Positions 35,640 through 44,494 of a stretch of DNA of 64,000 nucleotides are shown here, one piece after another. Under the pieces are notes generated by a model. The model did no database searches. It was not told the origin of the DNA and saw only the letters and a program-made list of their open reading frames with translations. Both the position numbers and the translations under genes were made by a program. How positions within the stretch are numbered: position 1 is the stretch's first letter; each line of letters begins with the position of its first letter. Source of the stretch: Leptotrichia hongkongensis (GTDB taxonomy: Bacteria; Fusobacteriota; Fusobacteriia; Fusobacteriales; Leptotrichiaceae). Where the stretch lies: NCBI RefSeq assembly GCF_041538065.1, contig NZ_JBGORW010000009.1:1-64000 (forward strand), read 5' to 3'.

Positions 35640-36860
35640 TTAACTAAATAATTTTGTCAAGCTTCCCAGTGACACTACTCCTAAATAAGCTGTAATTAAC
35701 ACAACTATTATTCCCAGTATCAGCAATACTTTCGGATGTCTGTAATTTTCACCCATAATTGATTTATTTTGCGAAGCAACTAAGCAAATTCCTAAAGTTA
35801 CTGGTAAAATTAATCCATTTAATGAACCTGCTAAAATTAATAATGTAGCAGGATTCCCCGCAATTGCCATAATAATTGTAGAAACAACAATAAATCCTAT
35901 TATTACCCATTTTTCATGTTTTTCAATATTCTTGTTAAATGTTTTTAAAAAGGACACTGAAGTATATGCTGCACCAACGATAGAAGTGATTGCTGCACTC
36001 AACAGAACCAGACCAAAAAATCTATATCCAATTTCTCCGGCTCCTTGACGAAACGCATCTGCCGCAGGATTTTCAGCTGCCAAAGACACTCCTTTAACTA
36101 CCACTCCTAATATTGCCAAAAATAGCAGAACTCTCACAAGAGTTGCAATTCCTATTCCCATAATTGAGCTTCTATTGATTTCATCTAGATTTTCTTCTTT
36201 TGTAATTTTTGCATCAATTAGTCTGTGTGCCCCTGAAAAAGTAATATATCCTCCAACAGTACCACCAAGAAGGGTCAAAATTGCAGGAATTAAGTTTGAA
36301 ATACTTTCACTTGGTAAAAAAGTATCTTTAACAGCAAGCCCAATTGGCGGTTTTACAATTAAGATAACAATAAATATTACGATTATCATACATCCACCAA
36401 GCACTTTTGTAAGTGTATCCATAGCCTTTGCCGCATTCTTTAATAAGAATATTGTTATTGCAACGCCGCCAGAAATAAAATATCCCGCCATTTTAGGAAT
36501 ACCTAGCAATGTATTAAATCCCAATGCGCTTCCACCAACATTTCCAATATTAAATACAAGTCCACCTAAAGCTACAAGAAATGCTACAAAATATCCAAGT
36601 CCTGGCAAAAGTTTATTTGCTATATCCTGTCCACGCATCTCACTTACACAAAGCACACGCCATACATTAAGCTGAACAATCATAGAAAGCAAAACTGATA
36701 TTAGCACTACAAATCCAAAGTTTGCCTTATAGCTATTTGTAAACTTGGCAGTTTGTACTAAAAATCCAGGCCCAATTGCAGATGTTGCCATAATAAAAGC
36801 CGCCCCTAGTAATACACTTGTGTTTTTGCTTTTTTGCATTTTCACATTTTCTCCACTCAT
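35640..36860 (-). CDS. Nramp-related transporter (YcsG-like)
   Basis: A membrane protein of 406 residues (ATG at 36860, AAGGTGG upstream) with about 11 membrane segments. The start AIGPGFLVQTAKF lies in the first membrane segment, where Nramp proteins have the metal-binding D-P-G-N motif; the canonical Asp-Pro-Gly-Asn is not present. It resembles Bacillus YcsG, which is encoded next to kipI/kipA. The substrate may therefore be an organic acid or amino-acid derivative rather than a metal. First gene of the operon. Confidence 0.82.
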   Translation of the reverse strand: MSGENVKMQKSKNTSVLLGAAFIMATSAIGPGFLVQTAKFTNSYKANFGFVVLISVLLSMIVQLNVWRVLCVSEMRGQDIANKLLPGLGYFVAFLVALGGLVFNIGNVGGSALGFNTLLGIPKMAGYFISGGVAITIFLLKNAAKAMDTLTKVLGGCMIIVIFIVILIVKPPIGLAVKDTFLPSESISNLIPAILTLLGGTVGGYITFSGAHRLIDAKITKEENLDEINRSSIMGIGIATLVRVLLFLAILGVVVKGVSLAAENPAADAFRQGAGEIGYRFFGLVLLSAAITSIVGAAYTSVSFLKTFNKNIEKHEKWVIIGFIVVSTIIMAIAGNPATLLILAGSLNGLILPVTLGICLVASQNKSIMGENYRHPKVLLILGIIVVLITAYLGVVSLGSLTKLFS

Positions 36861-36872
36861 AATTCTTACCAC

Positions 36873-37199
36873 CTTTTCTAAAATTTTTTAAATATTCAAG
36901 ACTAAAACCTACGAATCTTTTAACAATTTCATACACAGTTTACTGGACATTTTAAACTGCTATTATTTAATTGATAAAATTCTTTCACTAAATTTTGGTC
37001 ACAGAATATTTGGTATAATATGTTACAATTATAGTATATAAATTATATATTGTCAAAGGTTTAATAATATATTTTTTATATGCTTGATTGGCTTTTTATA
37101 ATACTTAATTTTTCTTTATATAAAACTTTAATTTATTTAGCTAAGTTGTTTATTATAAAAATTTATACAATAAATAATTTTGTAATCAAAATAAATTTG
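36873..37199. other. Divergent intergenic region
   Basis: A very AT-rich stretch between the transporter operon and the FadL-like gene. I see no gene or convincing RNA in it. Short homopolymer runs are frequent and no clear promoter consensus stands out for the minus strand. Confidence 0.5.
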
Positions 37200-37228
37200 T
37201 TGACTTTTTATATAACGCGTGTTATATT
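37200..37228 (+). promoter_or_regulatory. Promoter of the FadL-like gene with internal palindrome
   Basis: TTGACT (37200-37205), 17 nt, TATATT (37223-37228). The spacer holds a near-perfect palindrome TATAAC-GCGT-GTTATA (37211-37226), which overlaps the -10, a typical repressor site. Confidence 0.65.
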
Positions 37229-37315
37229 ATGATGTACTTAGATTTTTATTATTAAATTTATTTAACTTACATCTTTAAATATGATAAAATTATATATATA
37301 ACAAGGAGGAATCAT

Positions 37316-38608
37316 ATGAAATTAAAAATAGTTATTATGTCGATTTTGACTGCCATTTTTGCAAATGCTGCAAGTATTGACTATTTGTCAAACAATTCGG
37401 CTTCATATTTTCAAAATCCATCTCAAACAGGAAAAATTTCTGTAGAAGGTATATTTTATAACCCTGCGGGAACTGCTTTTTTAGATGATGGAACTTATCT
37501 TAATGCAAACCTTCAAAACTCAATGGTTGATGAATCAATGACATTAAATGGAAAAAAATTAAGATCTCACAGATATGCAGGTGCACCATCATTCAATGTT
37601 TTGTACAAAAAAGATAATTATTCACTTTTTGGAAATTTAAGTGTTATCGCTGGTGGAGCCACTCTTCGTTATAATAATGGAGTTGCTGGAATCGAACTTG
37701 CTGGAGAAACATTTAACAATATTACAGGTGGAAGACTTAGAGCAAAGGTTGTAAAAAACCGTTTTACTGGGCAAAATCGTTACTATCAATTAATGCTTGG
37801 TGGAGCTTATAAATTTAATGACACATTCTCAATGTCAGGTGGCCTTAAATATGTTTATGCCCATAGAAAATTAGATGGAGAAGCACAATATGAATACAAT
37901 ACTTTAGTTGGTTCAGCAATTGGTCTTAACAAAAATTATCTGTCAATGAATTCAAAACGTGATGCAAAAGGTATTGGCGGAATTATAGGATTTGATTACA
38001 AGCCTACTGATACTTTAAATTTTGCAATAAGATACGAAACACCTGTAAAATTAAAATTTAAGTCAAAAGCACAGGAAGATAACAAGATGATGTTAAGAGG
38101 ACGTCCTTTAGGAATTTCATTCTTTTATCCTGAATATGCAGATGGATTCCAGTCAAGACGTGACTTGCCAGGAGTCTTAGCATTAGGAGTTTCAAAGGAT
38201 ATTAACAAATGGACTTTGTCAAGCGGATACACACACTACTTCAATAAATCTGCGAAAATGGATAGATTTAAATATAACGATGGATATGAAATAAACTTTG
38301 GAGTAGATTATAGAATTAATGAAAAATTTACTTGGCATGCTGGATTTAACTATGCAGATACAGGAGCAAAAAGAGAATCATTCTCTGATGTGGAGTATGC
38401 AATAAACTCACAAATCTACGCAACAGGACTTACATATAAGCCAACAGAGTCTTCAGAATGGAAATTTGGAATTGCTCACGTAAGCTACAATTCAGCTAAC
38501 GGAAAACGTGAACAAACTTCACTTCCTAGAATCTCCATTGATAAATCAAAAGTAAAATATGACAAAAACGTAAACGTATTCACATTGGGATACACACACA
38601 AATTCTAA
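37316..38608 (+). CDS. FadL/OmpP1/TodX-family outer membrane protein
   Basis: A 430-residue outer-membrane barrel that probably takes up long-chain fatty acids or other hydrophobic molecules. The signal peptide ends near ANAAS (residue 19). The mature N-terminus has the family pattern, including FYNPAGTAFL and a following polar segment. The rest is alternating beta strands, ending in VFTLGYTHKF with a terminal Phe. Strong GGAGG before the ATG. A single-gene unit with its own promoter and terminator. Confidence 0.9.
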   Translation: MKLKIVIMSILTAIFANAASIDYLSNNSASYFQNPSQTGKISVEGIFYNPAGTAFLDDGTYLNANLQNSMVDESMTLNGKKLRSHRYAGAPSFNVLYKKDNYSLFGNLSVIAGGATLRYNNGVAGIELAGETFNNITGGRLRAKVVKNRFTGQNRYYQLMLGGAYKFNDTFSMSGGLKYVYAHRKLDGEAQYEYNTLVGSAIGLNKNYLSMNSKRDAKGIGGIIGFDYKPTDTLNFAIRYETPVKLKFKSKAQEDNKMMLRGRPLGISFFYPEYADGFQSRRDLPGVLALGVSKDINKWTLSSGYTHYFNKSAKMDRFKYNDGYEINFGVDYRINEKFTWHAGFNYADTGAKRESFSDVEYAINSQIYATGLTYKPTESSEWKFGIAHVSYNSANGKREQTSLPRISIDKSKVKYDKNVNVFTLGYTHKF

Positions 38609-38694
38609 TAATTTTAAAAAGCTTTCTCTAAAATAAAGACAAATATATAAATTCTAGCCTGAAACAAGAATAAAGAGCTAGACTATAACTACAA

Positions 38695-38770
38695 CCAATC
38701 CATTTTTTAGGTGGATTGGCTATAGAACTCTAAAACAGCCATTAAACTATCAATTTTGGGCTGTTTTTTT
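38695..38770 (+). terminator. Terminator downstream of the FadL-like gene
   Basis: AAAACAGCC (38732-38740) pairs with GGCTGTTTT, followed by a T-run. A separate hairpin CCAATCCA/TGGATTGG (38695-38719) precedes it. Confidence 0.85.
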
Positions 38771-38808
38771 ATTATTTTTTATTCTACAAATAACTTTTTT
38801 AGCAATAT

Positions 38809-38837
38809 TTGACACAAAAATATTTTTATAGTAAAAT
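38809..38837 (+). promoter_or_regulatory. Promoter of exbB-exbD-tonB
   Basis: TTGACA (38809-38814), 17 nt, TAAAAT (38832-38837), about 40 bp before exbB. Confidence 0.75.
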
Positions 38838-38877
38838 AATTTTATATCAAAAATAATAAAAGAAAGAAGGACGAATT

Positions 38878-39504
38878 ATGTTAAAATACCTTTTTGACGG
38901 CGGAATATTTATGTGGGTAATTTTACTTGCCTCAATATCTGGACTTGCTGTTATTATTGAAAAAATGTATACTTTTCTATCAAAAGAAAAAAAATTGTCA
39001 GAAAATGAGAAAAATCAGCTTTATAAAGCACTTAGAACTGGAAATAAGGAAGAAATTTTAAAACTTTGTAAAGATAAGACTGATTCTGTTTCTAAAAGTG
39101 TGACAAAAATTGTTTCTAATATGGATATTAACTTTGATGAGCTTGATAATTCACATAGACAGGTTATCGAGGGTATCATAAGTGAAAGTATTTTAGAGCA
39201 GACTACTGAACTCGAAAAAGGTATGAGTTTATTGGGAACAGTTGTAAATGCTGCTCCTCAACTGGGACTTCTGGGAACTGTTACAGGAATGATTGCAGCC
39301 TTTTCAGCCCTTACCCGAAATGGTACAAGCACAGCAAAAATAGTGGCTGGTGGAATTTCAGAAGCACTTTACACAACTGCGTTTGGATTAATAGTTGCAA
39401 TACCTGCATTAGTCTTTTATAATTATTTTAACAGACGGATTGATGTTATTGTGGCGGAAATGGAAAGAGCGGCATTGCAGTTTTTGAGTCGAGTAAAAGA
39501 TTGA
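38878..39504 (+). CDS. exbB: ExbB/TolQ-family proton channel
   Basis: A 208-residue inner-membrane protein of the MotA/TolQ/ExbB family that uses the proton gradient to energise TonB. Three membrane segments are visible (about 10-28, 112-140 and 155-180). The conserved block TVVNAAPQLGLLGTVTGMI and the following GGISEALYTTAFGLIVAIPAL are typical. First gene of an exbB-exbD-tonB operon. Confidence 0.93.
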   Translation: MLKYLFDGGIFMWVILLASISGLAVIIEKMYTFLSKEKKLSENEKNQLYKALRTGNKEEILKLCKDKTDSVSKSVTKIVSNMDINFDELDNSHRQVIEGIISESILEQTTELEKGMSLLGTVVNAAPQLGLLGTVTGMIAAFSALTRNGTSTAKIVAGGISEALYTTAFGLIVAIPALVFYNYFNRRIDVIVAEMERAALQFLSRVKD

Positions 39505-39628
39505 TTTTTACAACCTTTTATTCTAATCTTAGATTTAAAATCCAAACTAATTTTATCTGATTTAGATTAGTTTAACTTCAAACAAATTATAAGTAAAATT
39601 TACAAATCAAATTTCTTAGGAGAAAAAT

Positions 39629-40045
39629 ATGAAATTTTCTAACAGACGAAAACGTCAAAATGTTGATATATCAATGTTAAACTTAATTGATGTAATTTTT
39701 ATGCTGCTAATATTTTTTATGCTTGCAACTACATTTAACAATTATTCCCAATTTCAGCTGTCAGTTCCCAAAACATCAGCACAGCTTGAAAAAAAGGAAG
39801 ATACAAAAATAGAAGTAATCGTAAATAAAGACAAAAAATACTTCTTAAAAATAGATGACAAAACTAGGGAACTTTCCCAAAATGAAATAGCTTCCGAATT
39901 TTCAAAATTACCAAAGGAAGCATTAAAAAATATAACTTTAACTGCCGACGAACATTTGGAATATAAGGACATTGTGGATACGATGAGTATTTTAAAAAAT
40001 ATGAACATAGAAAATATAAGTTTAAATATTCAAAATAAAAATTAA
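39629..40045 (+). CDS. exbD: ExbD/TolR-family protein
   Basis: A 138-residue single-pass membrane protein that works with ExbB. The membrane segment (about 20-40) carries the proton-relay Asp in the pattern LNLIDVIFMLLIFFML. A periplasmic domain of about 95 residues follows. The 124-bp gap after exbB has no separate gene; AGGAG precedes the ATG. Confidence 0.93.
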   Translation: MKFSNRRKRQNVDISMLNLIDVIFMLLIFFMLATTFNNYSQFQLSVPKTSAQLEKKEDTKIEVIVNKDKKYFLKIDDKTRELSQNEIASEFSKLPKEALKNITLTADEHLEYKDIVDTMSILKNMNIENISLNIQNKN

Positions 40046-40091
40046 AACTATATAAAATTAGATATTTAAAGAAAACGAATGAAGGTGAAAA

Positions 40092-41090
40092 ATGAAATAT
40101 TACATAATTTCAGCTGCAATAAACTTGGGAATACTCCTTATTCCAATTGCAACTCCAGTTTTAAAACAGAAACTTGAAGAAAAAAAAGAAAAGCAGACTA
40201 TTGTTGTTGACTTAAAAAACAGCATTTTAGAAGAAAATAAGACAAAAAGCACAGCTGATACGGATAGCAATGAGGAAAGTAACGGAACGTCTGGGTTACA
40301 AAAGGGAAATCTACCAAATAAAAACAATGCAATTTCCGAAGCTAAAAACATAGAACCAAGTAAACAGCCTAAAAATCCAAAACAGCCCGAACTTTCACCA
40401 TCACAACCAATACAGCCAAAACAACCACAGCAAACATTACCACAACCTCCCAAAGTACCCCAAGAGACCATACCAAAAGAACAACCAAAACCTACATCAC
40501 ACCCAATTATCCCACCAGTTACCTCCACCCCTAAAAATGCTACACAACCAGTAATTTCACAATCCACAGGAAATTCTGCCAGCACAAAACCAGTACAAAA
40601 CACCATAACTGCTTCAAACTCCACTATTTCCAGTAATTCTGGACATAAAAACACTCTCTCAAATTCAGGAGTTTCACATGGAAACAAAAATGGAAATACT
40701 GCTAACGGAAGCTCTACAGGTAACAAAAACGGAAATGGAACAGGAACAAGCGGAAATTCAACTAGTTCTGGAAATGGAAACGATAAAAAGTCTGGAAATA
40801 CACGAGGTGGTGGATGTCATGAAGGTACTGATTTTTCAGTTTCATACAGAGAAACATTGGAAATGCCACAAGGCAGTCAACGTTTAAACAGAGAATTTAA
40901 TGTTGTTGTAAATGTTACAGTAAAATTTACTAGAGGTGGCGGCATCTCAGTAATTTCAGCTTCAGGAGCAAGTTCTATTTTTCTAAATGAAGCCAAAAGA
41001 GCCGCTAAAGGAATAAGAATAAATTTCAAAACTAACAATTGCTCATCTGGAGTAATAACAAAACCATTTAGATTTAGAAAAACTCACTAA
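40092..41090 (+). CDS. tonB: TonB-like energy transducer
   Basis: A 332-residue protein third in the exbBD operon. It has one N-terminal membrane segment (about 3-20), a Pro/Gln/Lys-rich spacer (about 90-150), a Ser/Gly/Asn-rich low-complexity region (about 155-235) and a C-terminal domain (about 255-332) of TonB type, with VNVTVKFTRGGGISVISASG and NEAKRAAKGI. The role is to pass proton-motive energy to TonB-dependent outer-membrane receptors. The low-complexity region is longer than in E. coli TonB. One Cys pair (about 240 and 321) may form a disulfide. Confidence 0.82.
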   Translation: MKYYIISAAINLGILLIPIATPVLKQKLEEKKEKQTIVVDLKNSILEENKTKSTADTDSNEESNGTSGLQKGNLPNKNNAISEAKNIEPSKQPKNPKQPELSPSQPIQPKQPQQTLPQPPKVPQETIPKEQPKPTSHPIIPPVTSTPKNATQPVISQSTGNSASTKPVQNTITASNSTISSNSGHKNTLSNSGVSHGNKNGNTANGSSTGNKNGNGTGTSGNSTSSGNGNDKKSGNTRGGGCHEGTDFSVSYRETLEMPQGSQRLNREFNVVVNVTVKFTRGGGISVISASGASSIFLNEAKRAAKGIRINFKTNNCSSGVITKPFRFRKTH

Positions 41091-41101
41091 ATATATTTCA
41101 A

Positions 41102-41232
41102 GCAAAATTTCGTTAGAAGAAAAATAGCTGTTTGAGCTTTTGAAATAAACTTTAAGTTAAATAAAATTAATTGGATTAAAATAATTTGTATTCAAAAGCG
41201 AGTTCTATTTTTCTTTTATAAGAAAGTTTTGC
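41102..41232. repeat. Long imperfect inverted repeat after tonB
   Basis: An arm of 43 nt (41102-41144) is the imperfect reverse complement of 41191-41232; both share blocks such as TTCAAAAGC, TATTTTTCTT and TTTTGC. It would fold into a hairpin of about 130 nt. It could be a MITE-like element or a transcript-end structure. Confidence 0.6.
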
Positions 41233-41510
41233 GTAAAGTGGGGTAGTTCGTAGAACGTTTCGCCATTAATCTCTAAGTAGTAGTAAACTATACATGTAAA
41301 AATAATTTTTATTGCGAAAAACGGCATGGCGTCTGATGCCCTTACGTTAAAAAATATAAAAATTATAAATTAAAGAAATAATTATTAATCAAACTAAAAA
41401 TAGAAAATTAAACTTTTTCTTAATATCATTTATAAAAATAAATAGAAAAAATTTTGAATTTGTGTTACACTTTAAAAGTAAAAAAATTTTAATAAAAAAG
41501 AGGAAAAAAC
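41233..41510. other. Intergenic stretch before the peptidase gene
   Basis: It contains a small hairpin GGCAT/ATGCC (about 41324-41341) in a locally GC-richer patch (41275-41345) unlike its surroundings, possibly a remnant of another element. No coding region is supported. Confidence 0.4.
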
Positions 41511-42587
41511 ATGGAAAAAAGAACTGAAAAATTATCAAGAATTTTAAATGAACTGAATATTGATGGATTGTTTATTACAGATTTGTATAACCTTCGATAT
41601 TTTACTGGGTTTACTGGGACGACTGGAGTCGCTCTTGCGACAAAAAACGGAAATTTTTTCTTTTCGGATTTTAGATACAAGACACAAGCGACTAAACAAG
41701 TTAGTGAAATGGGATTTGAATTTGTGGAAGTTTCACGTGGTTCACTTCAGACAGTTGGAGAATATATAAAAAAATTTGGGCTAAAAAATGTGGGATTTGA
41801 AGATGTGAATGTCTCATTTTCTCTTTATCAAACGATAAAAGACATTTTCAAAGTGGAATTAGTGCCAGTTGGAAATAAACTTGTAATGGAAAGAATGGTA
41901 AAATCAGAAGAAGAAATTGCACTTATTAAAAAAGCTGTAGAAATTAGTGATGTGGCTTTTTCAGAAGCTTTAAAAATTATAAAGGAAGGCGTTTCTGAAA
42001 AGGAAGTTTCTTCATATATGGAATACATTCAAAGAAAATTAGGTGCTGATGACCGTTCATTTACTACAATTTTTGCCAGCGGATACCGTTCAGCTATGCC
42101 ACACGGAGTAGCTTCTGACAAAAAGATTCAAAAGGAAGAATTTATTACAATGGATTTTGGGGCATATTATGAAGGATATGTATCAGATATGACAAGAACT
42201 GTTTACTATGGAGACAATATTTCTGATAGACACGTAGAAATTTATAATACTGTTCTAGAAGCACAAATATTGGGTGTCAATACTATAAAAGAAGGAATAA
42301 TGTCAGATGATGTTGACAAAGCTGTTAGAAACTTTTTAACTGAAAAAGGATACGGCGAATATTTTGGACATGGACTGGGACACGGAATCGGTGCTGAAAT
42401 TCACGAATTACCTTACTTATCAAGTGCTTCACACATTGAACTAAAAGAAAACATGGTTGTAACTTCTGAACCAGGACTTTATTTTGACGGATGGGGCGGA
42501 GTTAGAATTGAAGATGACGTTGTAGTTAAAAAAGATGGTAGAGAAATATTAAATAAAAGTAATAAAGAATTAATTATTTTACGTTAA
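41511..42587 (+). CDS. Xaa-Pro aminopeptidase/dipeptidase (M24 family)
   Basis: A cytoplasmic metallopeptidase that removes or splits N-terminal X-Pro residues. The 358-residue protein has an N-terminal creatinase-like domain (1-125) and a pita-bread domain. All five metal ligands are visible: Asp215 and Asp226 (MDFGAYYEGYVSDMTRT), His291 (HGLGHGIG), Glu320 (SEPGLY) and Glu334 (VRIEDDV). The length fits the small aminopeptidase P/PepQ group of Firmicutes and Fusobacteria. GAGG precedes the ATG. Confidence 0.93.
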   Translation: MEKRTEKLSRILNELNIDGLFITDLYNLRYFTGFTGTTGVALATKNGNFFFSDFRYKTQATKQVSEMGFEFVEVSRGSLQTVGEYIKKFGLKNVGFEDVNVSFSLYQTIKDIFKVELVPVGNKLVMERMVKSEEEIALIKKAVEISDVAFSEALKIIKEGVSEKEVSSYMEYIQRKLGADDRSFTTIFASGYRSAMPHGVASDKKIQKEEFITMDFGAYYEGYVSDMTRTVYYGDNISDRHVEIYNTVLEAQILGVNTIKEGIMSDDVDKAVRNFLTEKGYGEYFGHGLGHGIGAEIHELPYLSSASHIELKENMVVTSEPGLYFDGWGGVRIEDDVVVKKDGREILNKSNKELIILR

Positions 42588-42589
42588 TT

Positions 42590-42897
42590 TTATTTTCCAT
42601 TTACGTAACGAATTTATTACAAACTTTTTCAATAAAGGATAAAAAATTAATATTTAAAGATAATTTTAATAAACCGACGGAGCTTTTATTTGTTCAGCTA
42701 CGACTGTCTGACGACTGGAAGGAGGAGTTTCGGAGTTGGACAAATAAAAGTCGTAGTCTAGCCATAGGTTATTGCGTAGCAATCTTGCCATAATTTTAAT
42801 TATCAGGATAAATCTTTATTGCAAGGTAAGGTTTTGCGGCAATGAGCAATCCTGCGAAAATAAATAAAGAAAAGACATATAAAATACTAAATCTCAT
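42590..42897 (-). repeat. Dispersed hairpin element A, copy 3 (long form, inverted)
   Basis: Fills the gap between the peptidase gene and the DUF4240 gene. Arms CTTTTATTTGTTCA (42683-42696) and TGGACAAATAAAAG (42737-42750) pair along 14 positions with one G-T pair. The flanks CCGACGGAG and TCGTAGTCTAGCCATAGG are the conserved ones, and the 60-nt insert with TTGCGTAGCAATCTTGCC is present. Confidence 0.8.
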
Positions 42898-42943
42898 TAG
42901 AGAAGAGGGAATGTCCCATAAATTAAGGCACTCCCTTATTTTT

Positions 42944-43606
42944 TTAAAAATACATTTTTTTAAATAATGTTGGACACACTTCTTTCATACTGTTTGGAAA
43001 TTTTGCACACCAGTGAAATATTATTTTTGGATACTTTTTGTTAATATAGCCTATTTTTCTTTTATAATTATTCAATTTTTTATTATAATTATCAATAAAA
43101 TTATCTTGAAAAATAGTTTTACTATTAACTTTGTAACTTTCCTTGTTTAAAATATTGTGCGAGCAGTTTTTTCTTGAAAAAGCATAGGCTGGAATAAAAG
43201 CAAAGTTTTCATTTTCAAAATAATTTGTCATAAATTTTGCTTCAAAAGATATGTTTATATATTTTGATAAATTATCCTGATTTTTTATAATTGAATGATA
43301 TATTTTTTCTCCCTGCGAAATCAACCATAGCCTAAAAAAATCAAAACTCCAGCTCGCTGTGTCGCCGTTTACAAGATACGAGGCACACCACAACTTTTCA
43401 TTATAACTTTCACGCATTAATTCAAATGTAATTATTTCAAAATCAAAAATTTCCTCATCTGTTTTTTTTGATAGAATATCTATTAAATAGTCTACAAACT
43501 CATTATTATTTTTGGCTTTTTTATGCGATATGGAAATGTATTTCCAAAACTCTTCACGTTTCATTTTAAGTTTTGTAGCAAAATTTCTTATAGACATCTT
43601 TGTCAC
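42944..43606 (-). CDS. DUF4240-domain protein
   Basis: A 220-residue cytoplasmic protein. The family pattern is clear: EEFWKYISISHKKAKNN near residue 18, ELMRESYNEKLWCASYLVNG, and WSFDFFRLWLISQGEKIYHS. DUF4240 proteins are common in polymorphic-toxin and immunity loci, but no biochemical role is established to my knowledge. The C-terminal 70 residues are basic and lie outside the core domain. First of several unrelated accessory genes on the minus strand. Confidence 0.82.
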   Translation of the reverse strand: MTKMSIRNFATKLKMKREEFWKYISISHKKAKNNNEFVDYLIDILSKKTDEEIFDFEIITFELMRESYNEKLWCASYLVNGDTASWSFDFFRLWLISQGEKIYHSIIKNQDNLSKYINISFEAKFMTNYFENENFAFIPAYAFSRKNCSHNILNKESYKVNSKTIFQDNFIDNYNKKLNNYKRKIGYINKKYPKIIFHWCAKFPNSMKEVCPTLFKKMYF

Positions 43607-43718
43607 ACCTCTTTTCTTTTCTATCTTTTATATTTCCCCATATTTTATTAATTATTTTTATAAAAATTTATTTTAAAATCAACCTCATAAATTCCGTCTA
43701 ATTTTTATTAATCTGACT

Positions 43719-44327
43719 CTAAACACTTTCAGGCATATTCAAACTTTGAGTAATAAATGCAATAAATACAGCTGTAATCTTATTATCTCGTCTATTTCTA
43801 AAAAACAGCCCTCCATCAGAATACGAAGCATCATTTTTCCTAAAATTATCCACACTTCCCTGATTCATATGAATATCATGCAACCCTTTCCCATTCGCAT
43901 AAAGCCTTCCAAACGCAATCACTTCATAATCATCATTATTCATAGCCTGCACAACATTCTTTTCAATAATCCCAGTCAAGTAAATACTTGTTACATCAAA
44001 CCCCTTCATCTGTATCATCTTTTCGTGTGGAAAAAGTTTCATTCTAATATAATCCAGATATAAATCCTTGTGACATTCTGTAATGGCATTTTTTTGCAAT
44101 AGCATTTTACGGACAATTCTCTTTCGGCAATTATAATTCTCATCATAATAAACCTTCAAATTGGAAGAAACTATCTCATTCATCTTCTCATAAATACTCC
44201 CAATATTAACCGCCAAATCATATCTTTTCCCCTCATCATCCATCGCCACAATATGATAATGTGCCCTTTTATCAAAGTCGTACCATTTATCTATAACTTT
44301 TCCTCGAAACATCACATATTTTTCCAT
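43719..44327 (-). CDS. YukJ-like DUF2278 protein
   Basis: A 202-residue protein. The pattern YVMFRGKVIDKWYDFDKRAHYH at the start and GKGLHDIHMNQGSVDNF near the C-terminus match the YukJ/DUF2278 family. There is no signal peptide. Function unknown; members are found in many bacteria, often near secretion or toxin genes. A final acidic-basic patch and FRNRRDNKITAVFIAFITQSL follow the family motif. Confidence 0.8.
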   Translation of the reverse strand: MEKYVMFRGKVIDKWYDFDKRAHYHIVAMDDEGKRYDLAVNIGSIYEKMNEIVSSNLKVYYDENYNCRKRIVRKMLLQKNAITECHKDLYLDYIRMKLFPHEKMIQMKGFDVTSIYLTGIIEKNVVQAMNNDDYEVIAFGRLYANGKGLHDIHMNQGSVDNFRKNDASYSDGGLFFRNRRDNKITAVFIAFITQSLNMPESV

Positions 44328-44449
44328 ATTTTCCTCTTTACTGCATATCTGAACTTTTACTTTTTCTCATTATAAGTATAACATATTTTTTATGAAAGAA
44401 AAGGGATTGGGAATTTTATTAAATAAATTTTTTAAAATTACAAACAAAA

Positions 44450-44487
44450 AAAATAATCGCTGTCTTTTACAACAACGATTATAATTT
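44450..44487 (-). terminator. Terminator of the Imm49-like gene
   Basis: AATCG-CTGT and ACAACGATT pair around a short loop, with a long T-run on the minus strand. A near-identical hairpin lies at 45455-45491. Confidence 0.75.
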
Positions 44488-44494
44488 TTTTTAT

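Noticed and set aside
40100..40726. A 208-codon open frame antisense to tonB
   Set aside because: Cys/Gly/Phe-rich composition is the mirror of the Pro/Gln/Ser-rich TonB spacer. TonB follows exbD and has the right domain order.
41270..41345. A tRNA or small RNA gene in the GC-richer patch before the peptidase gene
   Set aside because: One hairpin is present, but there is no cloverleaf or terminator, so only a remnant or unknown structure can be claimed.
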